From: Methanomicrobiales archaeon
GTDB lineage: Archaea; Halobacteriota; Methanomicrobia; Methanomicrobiales; Methanospirillaceae
Length of the DNA stretch: 20,461 nt
Direction of reading: 5' to 3'
Assembly: GCA_017883495.1 (NCBI GenBank)
Contig: JADGNL010000115.1
Coordinates: 1-20,461 of the forward strand
Within the stretch, counting starts at the first letter, position 1. Every line of letters begins with the position of its first letter. The notes under the pieces were generated by a model that was not told the DNA's origin, searched no databases, and was given only the letters and a program-made list of their open reading frames with translations. Shown piece by piece: positions 13,568-20,461 of the stretch. A program made the translations under genes and the position numbers.

Positions 13568-15250
13568 CTAGAGGTAGGCCTCGGTCACGTACCGGCGCAT
13601 CATCCGGTGCGTGTTGAAGTAATAGGCGACCGTGCCGATCGCGTTGTTCATCACCTCGATCCACTCGTCGCGGCGCCGATAGTAGAGCGGGCGGATCACG
13701 TACCCGAGCTTGTTGTAGATGTCGTCGAGCTCCCACGAGAGCCCATCCTCGGGCGAGACCTCCTCCTCGGGCGGCGGGCCGATCGACCACCCGGTCACGT
13801 CCTCGATGCAGCCCTCGATCCACCAGCCGTCGAGAACCGAGAAGTTCGGCACGCCGTTGTGGGCGGCCTTCATACCGCTCGTGCCCGAGGCCTCCATCGG
13901 CCGCTCGGGCGTGTTCAGCCAGACGTCCGCACCGGCCACGAGCCGGGCCGCGATGTCCATGTCGTAGTCGGGGATGAAGGCGATCTCAATCTCTCCCGCG
14001 AGTTCCTTCCGGAGCCGGTGGACCTCGGCAACGAGCGCCTTGCCCAGGGCGTCCGCGGGATGGGCCTTCCCGGCGATCACGATCTGGACCTTTCCGCAGC
14101 CGCAGGCCTTCCTGAGCCGCTCGAGTTCCGAGAAGAGGAGAGTCGGGCGCTTGTACGGCGTGAACCGCCGGGCATACCCGAGGGTCAGGGTCTCGTCGCA
14201 GAGGTGGGAGCCGGTCAGGCGGTTCGCGTACTCCACGAGCGAACGTTTGGACTCCTGGTGCGCCTGCCAGACGTACTCGTTCGGGATCACCTGCTGCCGC
14301 ACCAGGAGTTCGGGCTCGTTCGCCCAGCCCGGCAGGTACCGGTCGAAGAGCCGCCGGAAGGACGGCGCGGTCCAGGTGAACGAGTGGACCCCGTTCGTGA
14401 TCGCGTAGATCGTGTACCCGCGGAACATCCTGGTCGAGACATCGCGGTGGCGCTTGGCCACGCCGTTCACGTAGGCCGAGAGGTTGAGCGCCAGCACGGT
14501 CATATTCAGCTCGTCCTCTCCCCCGTACTTCCGGAGGAGGGCCCGGTCCGCGTCGTCCTCGATCAGGTCGTCGACGAGGGCGTACCCGAACCGATCGTGA
14601 CCGGCCTCGATCGGCGTATGCGTCGTGAAGACGCACCGTTCCCGGACCTCGCCCTCGTCCAGGCCGTGCCGGTGGAGGAGCTCGAGGCCGAGCAGGGCCG
14701 AGTGCCCCTCGTTCATGTGGTACTTCCGTATCGGATACCCGAGCGCCTCGAGCATGCGCACGCCCCCGCACCCGAGGACGATCTCCTGGGCGAAGCGGAC
14801 CCGGCGGTCGCTCCCGTAGAGCTGGTCCGTGATCTCCCGGTCGACGGACGCGTTACCAGAGAGGTCGGTATCGAGGAAGTAGAGCGGAACCTTGCCGCCG
14901 GTCGGGCTCTGCTGGACGTACCGCCAGGCGCGGATCTGCACGTCGCGCCCGGCGATCCGGACAGTTACCCGCGGACCCGCGTCCTCCATCAGTTTCCCGG
15001 GGTCCCATTCGAACGGGAGCTCGTGCTGCCGGCCCTCGCCATCGATCTCCTGGCGGAAGTACCCGTGGCGGCTCGCGAGCGTGACCGCGACGAGCGGGAT
15101 CCGGAGATCGGCACTCGATCGGATGATGTCGCCGGCGAGGATTCCCAGGCCGCCCGCATAGGTCGGGATCTGGGAGAGGATCCCGCACTCCATCGAGAAG
15201 TAGGCGATCCTCTGTTCGTGAATCACGCCCTCCGGGGGTGGCATCAGCAC
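13568..15250 (-). CDS. glgP: Alpha-glucan phosphorylase (GT35)
   Basis: This protein of about 560 residues is an alpha-glucan (glycogen/maltodextrin) phosphorylase. It releases glucose 1-phosphate from alpha-1,4-glucans using phosphate and pyridoxal phosphate in the cytosol. The PLP-binding Lys461 lies in MEASGTSGMKAAHNGV. Other marks are AYFSMECGI and YAGGLGILAGD near the N-terminus, YHMNEGHSAL, FTTHTPIEAGHDRF, YAITNGVH, GYARRFTPYKRP and LNTPERPMEASG, typical of the short TIGR02094-like form. The GTG at 15250 or the ATG at 15244 could be the start; the difference is two residues and neither has a strong ribosome-binding site. It lies 33 bp after the HAD gene and may be cotranscribed with it, although a CCTTTTTC in the gap could end the first transcript. 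The family is well established; gene name glgP versus malP is a matter of convention. Confidence 0.93.
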   Translation of the reverse strand: MLMPPPEGVIHEQRIAYFSMECGILSQIPTYAGGLGILAGDIIRSSADLRIPLVAVTLASRHGYFRQEIDGEGRQHELPFEWDPGKLMEDAGPRVTVRIAGRDVQIRAWRYVQQSPTGGKVPLYFLDTDLSGNASVDREITDQLYGSDRRVRFAQEIVLGCGGVRMLEALGYPIRKYHMNEGHSALLGLELLHRHGLDEGEVRERCVFTTHTPIEAGHDRFGYALVDDLIEDDADRALLRKYGGEDELNMTVLALNLSAYVNGVAKRHRDVSTRMFRGYTIYAITNGVHSFTWTAPSFRRLFDRYLPGWANEPELLVRQQVIPNEYVWQAHQESKRSLVEYANRLTGSHLCDETLTLGYARRFTPYKRPTLLFSELERLRKACGCGKVQIVIAGKAHPADALGKALVAEVHRLRKELAGEIEIAFIPDYDMDIAARLVAGADVWLNTPERPMEASGTSGMKAAHNGVPNFSVLDGWWIEGCIEDVTGWSIGPPPEEEVSPEDGLSWELDDIYNKLGYVIRPLYYRRRDEWIEVMNNAIGTVAYYFNTHRMMRRYVTEAYL

Positions 15251-15265
15251 CGGAGAAGGCCCTGT

Positions 15266-15274
15266 GGACGAAAA
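15266..15274 (-). terminator. Possible oligo-T termination signal after the HAD gene
   Basis: The minus strand reads ACCTTTTTCG inside the 33-bp gap between the HAD gene and the phosphorylase. It resembles the thermosome's T run but is short, and read-through into the phosphorylase is likely. Confidence 0.25.
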
Positions 15275-15283
15275 AGGTTTCGG

Positions 15284-15943
15284 CTATCCGAGCAGGATCG
15301 GCGGGAGCGCGGCGATCGCGGCGAGCCGGTGATCGGGAGTGCACACGTAGCCCGGGTTCCAGTCGCCGTACACGGCGTGGACCGAGAGGAGACCGAGTCT
15401 GTTCGCGGGCTCGATGTCACGGCGGAGCGAGTCCCCGACCATCGCGGCATCGGCAGGCTCCGCGTCGAGACGGTCCAGCGCGTACAGGAAGTTCGTGGGC
15501 GCGGGCTTCCGCTCGCCCGTGACGTCGGGCGTCACCACGATGTCGAAGTAGCGAGTGAGCCCGCACCGTTCGAGGCGCGCCGCCGCGTGGAGTGTGTCCG
15601 CGTCGCTCACGACGCCGAGACGAAGCCCGGCGTCGCGGAGCGCGTCGAGCACGTCTGTCGCGCCGGCGTATGGCTCGAGCGCAGCGAGCTTTGCCGACTC
15701 GTATCGGGCGGCGGCCCCGTCACGATCGGCCGTGGATCCGATCGAGACGAAGTAGTCGTCGACGTGTGCCGGGCTCTCGAATCCGTGCACGGGGCGAAGG
15801 AAGCATGAGAAGAGATCCTCCGGCGTTCCCTCGCCGATCAGGTCGACCACTGCTCCGCAGGCGGCTAAATGGGCGTCGACGAACCGGACGAGCGTATTGT
15901 CGAGGTCGAAGAGGACAGCCCGGAACCGGGGATCGGAGCGCAT
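15284..15943 (-). CDS. HAD-superfamily hydrolase (subfamily IA phosphatase)
   Basis: This 219-residue cytosolic protein carries the four HAD motifs: FDLDNTLV with nucleophile Asp13 and acid/base Asp15, VVSDAD (motif II Ser), GERKPAP with the motif III Lys, and VGDSLRRDIEPA (motif IV). The helical cap between motifs I and II marks subfamily IA, which includes phosphoglycolate and other small phosphomonoester phosphatases. The substrate cannot be told. The ATG at 15943 is chosen because GGAGTG lies 6 nt upstream (15950-15955) and the protein begins just before motif I, as usual. A farther in-frame ATG at 16000 has no family support. The alpha-glucan phosphorylase follows 33 bp downstream, which suggests a role in sugar phosphate handling, an inference. 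Confidence 0.88.
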   Translation of the reverse strand: MRSDPRFRAVLFDLDNTLVRFVDAHLAACGAVVDLIGEGTPEDLFSCFLRPVHGFESPAHVDDYFVSIGSTADRDGAAARYESAKLAALEPYAGATDVLDALRDAGLRLGVVSDADTLHAAARLERCGLTRYFDIVVTPDVTGERKPAPTNFLYALDRLDAEPADAAMVGDSLRRDIEPANRLGLLSVHAVYGDWNPGYVCTPDHRLAAIAALPPILLG

Positions 15944-15949
15944 CAAGTA

Positions 15950-15955
15950 CACTCC
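15950..15955 (-). promoter_or_regulatory. Ribosome-binding site of the HAD gene
   Basis: The minus strand reads GGAGTG, 6 nt before the ATG at 15943. This fixes the start against the longer reading from 16000. The divergent gap 15944-16033 must also hold the promoter of the plus-strand SGNH gene, for which no convincing TATA box was found. Confidence 0.55.
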
Positions 15956-16033
15956 GAGCCGCGACAAGATGTACCTTGGCCCGTCGAACCATACTTTCAT
16001 CTCCTCGGGTACTCCACCCTACGGGATCGAACC

Positions 16034-18199
16034 ATGCGACGCGCCGCACTGCTCATTCTCCTGCTCCTGCTCGTCGCGGGTTCGGCCGGCGCGACCGTAC
16101 GGGTCCTGCCGCTCGGCGACTCCATGACCAAGGGGTCGACCCAGACATCGGCAGAGGCGAGCCATCCGACATATCGGTACTGGCTCTGGCAGCAGCTCCA
16201 GGGGTCCGACGTCAACTTCGTCGGCTCCTGGACCGCGCCGAACTTCCCGTACGACTTCGATCAGGACAACGAGGGGCATGGCGGATACATGACCGGCGGG
16301 ATCCTCAACGGTGTCGCCGACGACCCCGGGCAGGGAAAGCTCTCGATCTGGCTCGCGAAGTACCAGTTCGACGTCGCCCTCGTGATGCTCGGCACGAACG
16401 ACGTGCTCAACGGCGTCCCGACGGCCGAGAGCGTCCGGAACCTCGAGGCGATCATCGCCCAGCTCCGCGCCAGGAACCCGAACGCGGTGATTCTGCTCGC
16501 GAAGATCCCGCCGACCTCGATACCGCGCCCGGGGATCGAGGCCCTGAACGCGGCTATCCCCGGGGTCGCGGCACGCACCTCGACATCGCAGTCGGCCGTC
16601 GTGGTCGTGGACATGTACACCGGGTACGACGGCGTCGCGGACAACCAGGCACCGCTCGGCATCCATCCGGCCGAGCGCGGCGAGAAGAAGATCGCGGCGC
16701 GGTGGTACGCGGCGCTCAAGCCGTACCTGGGGGGAGGGCCGACGCCGTCCCCAACGCCAACGCCTGTCCCCACGTCCTCGCCCACGGCGACATCCGTCCC
16801 AGTGACACCGGGGACGGCCGCGCCGAACGTGATCCGGTCGCCGGGCGCAGTCGTGTATGCGGGCGAGAGCGGCCTCGACGTCACGGCCGCCGGGATCGGC
16901 GCGGGCGATACACTCGGCTGGTTCGCGAACGGGCCGGGCGGCAACGCGGCCCCCGTCGCGACGCTCCGGATCGCGGACCCGAAGCACGCCGCGATCCCCC
17001 ACGACACCCGGACCGGCGCATGGTACGACCTGGAACGCGGGCGCGCCCTTGTTCTGACCCTCGAGGAGCCTGCGCTCTCGCTCCGCCTGATCGATGCCGA
17101 GACCGGGCGATACGTCCCGGGTGGCGAGGCCACGAAGGGGCGGCGGTTCGACCTCGAGGTCTCGGGCTCCCTCTCGGCCTTCGCGGCCCGCGGGACGAGC
17201 GCGCCGGTCGCGGTCCGGATTCGTGATCCTTCGGGCCGGACCGTCTCAACTCTCATCGGCGACGGCGGCGCCCGCATCAGCCTGGACCGCCTCTCGATCA
17301 CCACGACCCCCTACCGGATCGGGGGTGCGAGCGGCGCGGCCTGGAACACCGACGACGCCGCGTACGGAGCCGGGACGTACGAGCTCTGGGCCGAGGGGCT
17401 CTTCGACCACGAGCACGGAACCGCGAGCCCCGACCCCTCGGGCGCGGTCGGGCGACAGGTCTCGGCCCCGGTGCAGCTCGCGGTGGCCGCAGCCCCGACC
17501 AAAGCGCCGGCCACCTCCGTGCCGTCCACATCCGCCCTTGCGACCTCCGCACCGTCCACGGCCCCGACCACGGCCTCTCTGACGACCCTCACCACCACGA
17601 CCGTGGCGACGGCCACCGCCTCGACCGCTGTCCCGGCCTCGACAACGGTCCCTCCCACGCCGCCCTCGGGTGGGACCTCGTGGTGGTTCCCGTACTTCCT
17701 GGGCGCGCTCGCGCTCCTCCTCCTGGTCGCCGGCGTCGGCATCTGGTGGGCGATCAGAACCCCGGGGCCTGCCGATAGCGCAAAGCCCCGGCCCCGCGGG
17801 AGAGGTGGGGCGCCCCCGGCAAAGCAGGCGAACCGGGGGTCGCCGCCCGCACTCCAGATCACGCTCGACCGGGTCCGAACCTGGGACCCCATGCGGGGAA
17901 GGGTCTCCGACCTCGAGGCCGCCCTCCGCGAGCTCGAACAGGCGGAGCAGACACGGGCCGGCGGCACGGCCGTCGACCTCCTGAAGCTCGTGCCTCCCGC
18001 GAGCATCCCGAGCAGGCCCATACCCGAGCAGATCCGTCGGTGGGGCGACCGCGTCGGCTTCACCCCTCTCTCGATCGACCGGTACGGCGATGTCCTCTTC
18101 TATTCGCCGACCCCGCATCAGGGCGGGACCCGGCTCGTGGTCAAGCGCGCGAACGAGCTTCTGGACCGGCTCGGCGTCGACGGCGAGCTCCGCCGCTGA
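16034..18199 (+). CDS. Exported membrane-anchored SGNH hydrolase with DUF3821-like surface domain
   Basis: This 721-residue protein begins with a signal peptide (about 1-20, MRRAALLILLLLLVAGSAGA). An SGNH/GDSL esterase-like domain follows (about 21-232): LPLGDSMTKG with nucleophile Ser30, NEGHGGYMTGG like the EGHSG element of CE3-type esterases, GTNDVLNG with Asn122, and GIHPAERG with His211. The Asp normally three residues before this His is Leu208. A Pro/Thr/Ser linker (233-264) leads to a domain (about 266-485) resembling Methanomicrobiales DUF3821: VVYAGESGLDVTAAGI, LSLRLIDAETGRYVPGG, WNTDDAAYGAGTYELWAEG. A Thr-rich stalk (about 487-547), one membrane helix (about 550-573), a basic stop-transfer segment and a cytoplasmic tail of about 145 residues of unknown type follow. 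The likely role is deacylation of surface or external glycans; substrate unknown. The ATG at 16034 directly starts the signal peptide. Confidence 0.85.
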   Translation: MRRAALLILLLLLVAGSAGATVRVLPLGDSMTKGSTQTSAEASHPTYRYWLWQQLQGSDVNFVGSWTAPNFPYDFDQDNEGHGGYMTGGILNGVADDPGQGKLSIWLAKYQFDVALVMLGTNDVLNGVPTAESVRNLEAIIAQLRARNPNAVILLAKIPPTSIPRPGIEALNAAIPGVAARTSTSQSAVVVVDMYTGYDGVADNQAPLGIHPAERGEKKIAARWYAALKPYLGGGPTPSPTPTPVPTSSPTATSVPVTPGTAAPNVIRSPGAVVYAGESGLDVTAAGIGAGDTLGWFANGPGGNAAPVATLRIADPKHAAIPHDTRTGAWYDLERGRALVLTLEEPALSLRLIDAETGRYVPGGEATKGRRFDLEVSGSLSAFAARGTSAPVAVRIRDPSGRTVSTLIGDGGARISLDRLSITTTPYRIGGASGAAWNTDDAAYGAGTYELWAEGLFDHEHGTASPDPSGAVGRQVSAPVQLAVAAAPTKAPATSVPSTSALATSAPSTAPTTASLTTLTTTTVATATASTAVPASTTVPPTPPSGGTSWWFPYFLGALALLLLVAGVGIWWAIRTPGPADSAKPRPRGRGGAPPAKQANRGSPPALQITLDRVRTWDPMRGRVSDLEAALRELEQAEQTRAGGTAVDLLKLVPPASIPSRPIPEQIRRWGDRVGFTPLSIDRYGDVLFYSPTPHQGGTRLVVKRANELLDRLGVDGELRR

Positions 18200-18228
18200 C
18201 GGCGACACCCGCCATATCTCGACAACAA

Positions 18229-18236
18229 TGTATATC
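18229..18236 (+). promoter_or_regulatory. TATA box of trpB2
   Basis: The plus strand reads TGTATATC about 24-31 bp upstream of the ATG at 18260. No ribosome-binding site precedes that ATG, so the mRNA is probably leaderless. Confidence 0.55.
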
Positions 18237-18259
18237 TCTATACAGGACAATCCCTGATC

Positions 18260-19618
18260 ATGCAGACCAAGATCCACCTCGACGAGGAGGAGATGCCCCG
18301 CAGGTGGTACAATATCCAGGCCGACCTGCCCTCCCCGCTCGATCCCCCGCTCAACCCGAAGACGGGACAGCCCGCGTCGCCCGGCGACCTCTCGGCCATC
18401 TTCCCGATGGAGCTGATCCGGCAGGAGATGTCGACCGACCGATACATCGACATCCCCGAGGAGGTCGTCGACATACTCCGCCTCTGGCGCCCGAGCCCGC
18501 TCTTCCGCGCCCGCCGCCTCGAGCAGTTCCTCAAGACCCCGGCGAAGATCTACTACAAGTACGAAGGGGTCAGCCCGGCCGGCAGCCACAAGCCGAACAC
18601 GGCCGTGCCGCAGGCCTACTACAACCGCGAGGCCGGGATCGAACGGCTCGCGACCGAGACGGGCGCCGGGCAGTGGGGCTCGGCCCTCGCGTTCGCGACC
18701 TCGCACTTCGAGATGGACTGTACGGTCTACATGGTCCGGTCGTCGTACGAGCAGAAGCCGTACCGCAAGATGATGATGCAGGTCTGGGGGGCGGAGTGCC
18801 ACCCGAGCCCGACCACGCTGACGGTCTCGGGCCGGGCCGTGCTCGAGAAGGACCCGAACACGCCGGGCAGCCTCGGGATCGCAATCTCCGAGGCCGTCGA
18901 GGACGCCGCGACCCATGCGAACACCAACTATGCGCTCGGCTCGGTCCTGAACCACGTCTGCCTCCACCAGACCGTGATCGGCCTCGAGGCCCGCGAGCAG
19001 CTCGCCTCGGTCGACGAGTACCCCGACACGGTGATCGCCTGCGTCGGCGGGGGCTCGAACTTCGGCGGGATGGCGTTCCCGTTCGCCGGGGACAAACTGA
19101 CCGGGAAGCACCCCGACGTCGAGATCATCGGGGTCGAGCCCGCCGCCTGCCCGACACTCACGAAGGGCCTCTACGCCTACGACTACGGCGACGTGGCCGG
19201 CCTTACGCCGATCATGAAGATGTTCACCCTCGGCCACGACTTCGTCCCTCCCGCGATCCACGCCGGCGGTCTCCGGTACCACGGCGACTCGCCGCTGGTC
19301 TCCAAGCTCGTCAAGGACGGAGTTGCACGCGCCGTCTCGGTCTACCAGAACGAGGTCTTCGATGCGGCCCAGATCTTCGCCCGGACCGAGGGAATCATCC
19401 CCGCCCCCGAGGCCGCCCACGCGATCCGGACCGCCATCGACGTCGCTCTCGAGTGCCGGCGGACGGGCGAGGCGAAGACGATTCTCTTCAACAACACGGG
19501 CCACGGCCACTTCGATCTCACGTCGTACGAAGCCTACTACGCCGGGAACCTGCCCGACTACGACTACCCCGAGGACCTGATCCGGGACGCCCTCTCCCGG
19601 CTCCCCAAGGTCGACTGA
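18260..19618 (+). CDS. trpB2: Tryptophan synthase beta-like protein (TrpB2)
   Basis: This 452-residue PLP enzyme of fold type II belongs to the TrpB2 branch of tryptophan synthase beta chains (TIGR01415), which makes tryptophan from indole and serine and usually works without a tight TrpA partner. The Schiff-base Lys111 lies in GSHKPNTA; the Pro after the Lys is a TrpB2 mark, where TrpB1 has Leu. Other marks are TGAGQWGSALAFA, the phosphate-binding GGGSNFGG, EPAACPTLTKG, HAGGLRYHGDSPL, EGIIPAPE and the near-terminal NNTGHGHFD. The N-terminal lead (PRRWYNIQADLP) and the length are those of TrpB2. No trpA or other trp gene is in the window, so this may be an indole-salvage copy. Transcription probably starts at or near the ATG. 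The NAD kinase gene begins 2 bp after its stop. Confidence 0.95.
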   Translation: MQTKIHLDEEEMPRRWYNIQADLPSPLDPPLNPKTGQPASPGDLSAIFPMELIRQEMSTDRYIDIPEEVVDILRLWRPSPLFRARRLEQFLKTPAKIYYKYEGVSPAGSHKPNTAVPQAYYNREAGIERLATETGAGQWGSALAFATSHFEMDCTVYMVRSSYEQKPYRKMMMQVWGAECHPSPTTLTVSGRAVLEKDPNTPGSLGIAISEAVEDAATHANTNYALGSVLNHVCLHQTVIGLEAREQLASVDEYPDTVIACVGGGSNFGGMAFPFAGDKLTGKHPDVEIIGVEPAACPTLTKGLYAYDYGDVAGLTPIMKMFTLGHDFVPPAIHAGGLRYHGDSPLVSKLVKDGVARAVSVYQNEVFDAAQIFARTEGIIPAPEAAHAIRTAIDVALECRRTGEAKTILFNNTGHGHFDLTSYEAYYAGNLPDYDYPEDLIRDALSRLPKVD

Positions 19619-19620
19619 AC

Positions 19621-20461
19621 GTGCCCGCGTTCCGGACCATCGGCCTGGTGGTCAACCCGCTCGCGGGCATGGGCGGACGGGTCGGGTTGAAGGGGACGGA
19701 CGATCTTGCCGATCGCGCCCGCGCTCTCGGGGCCGAGCCGCTCGCTCCCGGGCGGGCCGCGGCCGCCCTCGCCCCGCTCGCCGGTCGCGGTCTCCGGTTC
19801 GTTACGGCAGCCGGCGAGATGGGCGCCGCGCCGCTCGCCGCGGCGGGGATTGCTGACTGCGACTGCGTGTACGAACCGGCTGACCCGTCGACTGCCGCCG
19901 ATACCCGCGGGGCCTGCCGAGCGTTTCTCGACGCCGGCGTCGACCTCATCCTCTTCTGCGGCGGGGACGGGACCGCGCGCGACGTCGCGGACGCGGTCGG
20001 GACCGCCGTTCCGGTCCTCGGCATTCCGGCCGGGGTCAAGATGTACTCGTCGGTCTTCGCGCTCGATCCCGCAACCGTGGGTCGCATCCTCCTCGCGGAC
20101 GGGCCCGCGCGTCTCGCCGACGCCGAGGTGATCGACGTGGACGAGGAGGCCTACCGCGCGAACGACTTCCGGACCGTCCTCCACGCCATCGTCCGCACGC
20201 CGTCTTCGCCGGGGCTGGTCCAGGCGGCCAAGCAGGTCTTCGAGGAGGTCGACGAGGACCGCGCCCGGGCCGCGATCGGCGCGTTCATCGCGGACGCGAT
20301 GCGCCCCGGCGTTCTCTACGTGCTCGGGCCCGGGACCACCACGGGCGCCGTCGCCGAACGCCTCGGTGTGAAGGGCACCCTGCTCGGGTTCGACGCGATC
20401 CTCGACGGCCGGCTCGTCGGGGCCGACCTCGCCGAGAAGGACCTCATCGCCCTACTCGACG
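19621..20461 (+). CDS. ATP-NAD kinase, COG3199/AcoX type (3' end outside window)
   Basis: The frame is open from the GTG at 19621 to the window edge, giving about 280 residues of a family usually near 330-370, so the end is missing. It matches the archaeal COG3199 group of the NAD kinase/diacylglycerol kinase fold, which phosphorylates NAD to NADP in the cytosol. Visible marks are VVNPLAGMGGRVGLKGTD at residues 10-27, the nucleotide motif CGGDGTARDV (GGDG at 114-117), GIPAGVKMYSSVFA, and YVLGPGTTTGAVAERLG followed by GTLLGFDA. The GTG comes 2 bp after the trpB2 stop and opens directly into the family's first strand. No strong ribosome-binding site is seen, which implies translation coupled to trpB2. 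NAD kinase activity is a family inference; AcoX-like members of unclear activity exist. Confidence 0.9.
   Translation, partial: MPAFRTIGLVVNPLAGMGGRVGLKGTDDLADRARALGAEPLAPGRAAAALAPLAGRGLRFVTAAGEMGAAPLAAAGIADCDCVYEPADPSTAADTRGACRAFLDAGVDLILFCGGDGTARDVADAVGTAVPVLGIPAGVKMYSSVFALDPATVGRILLADGPARLADAEVIDVDEEAYRANDFRTVLHAIVRTPSSPGLVQAAKQVFEEVDEDRARAAIGAFIADAMRPGVLYVLGPGTTTGAVAERLGVKGTLLGFDAILDGRLVGADLAEKDLIALLD

Noticed and set aside
12638..15808. 1056-codon plus-strand frame opposite the methyltransferase-like gene, phosphorylase and HAD genes
   Set aside because: It lies antisense to three well-supported genes, spans their intergenic regions and has low-complexity charged composition.
15941..16000. 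Longer HAD protein starting at the ATG at 16000
   Set aside because: The extra 19 residues have no family match, while GGAGTG is well placed for the start at 15943.
16736..16800. Repeats near PTPSPTPTP as a tandem repeat element
   Set aside because: These are simple Pro/Thr codons of a protein linker, not a DNA repeat family.
17246..19510. 754-codon minus-strand frame opposite the SGNH and trpB2 genes
   Set aside because: It is antisense to two confident genes and has a repetitive Gly/Arg-rich translation.
1..20461. CRISPR arrays, insertion sequences, tRNA or rRNA genes
   Set aside because: No regularly spaced repeats, transposase motifs, or cloverleaf/rRNA-like sequences were noticed when reading both strands.

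Overview
The window looks like chromosomal DNA of a GC-rich methanogenic archaeon, most probably of the order Methanomicrobiales. Supporting signs are a group II chaperonin (thermosome), TATA boxes about 25 bp upstream of start codons with several apparently leaderless genes, a TrpB2-type enzyme, an archaeal COG3199-type NAD kinase, and an exported protein carrying a domain that resembles the Methanomicrobiales DUF3821 surface domain. Placement rests on protein recognition only; no rRNA or tRNA gene was seen.

Layout. Positions 1-157 hold no recognisable gene, only the oligo-T end of the thermosome transcript and a small inverted repeat. On the minus strand come the thermosome (158-1774) and a small protein that looks like a RecA/RadB-family ATPase that lost its Walker A motif (1846-2343). 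Two plus-strand membrane-protein genes follow, a DedA-family protein (2438-3097) and an MntP-like manganese exporter (3105-3671). From 13528 down to 3678 everything is on the minus strand. In transcription order these are a degenerate Eco57I/TaqI-like DNA methyltransferase relative (13528-11411), kaiC (11378-9657), kaiB (9632-9294), a PAS histidine kinase (9282-7636), two receiver-only response regulators (7639-7148 and 7158-6769), a third receiver-only regulator with its own promoter (6711-6226), and a hybrid kinase with a receiver at each end (5987-3678). The hybrid kinase seems to need an ACG start codon. Farther right on the minus strand are an alpha-glucan phosphorylase (13568-15250) and a HAD-family phosphatase (15284-15943). 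The right end is on the plus strand: an exported, membrane-anchored SGNH hydrolase with a surface domain (16034-18199), trpB2 (18260-19618) and a COG3199 NAD kinase that runs off the window (19621 onward).

How the genes work together. The central feature is a compact kaiC-kaiB-kinase-receiver-receiver operon with 4-bp and 11-bp overlaps inside it. It suggests that a KaiC/KaiB ATPase timer or state sensor feeds a phosphotransfer chain that ends in receiver domains with no DNA-binding output. KaiC has both Walker A motifs, both catalytic Glu pairs, and a Ser-Ser pair where cyanobacterial KaiC has its Ser-Thr phosphorylation pair. KaiB keeps the conserved C-terminal block of clock KaiB proteins. 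The phosphorylase and HAD phosphatase form a likely glycogen or sugar-phosphate pair, and the trpB2/NAD kinase pair is tightly coupled.

No gene-free gap exceeds about 240 bases; the largest is 5988-6225. No CRISPR array, insertion sequence, tRNA or rRNA was seen.
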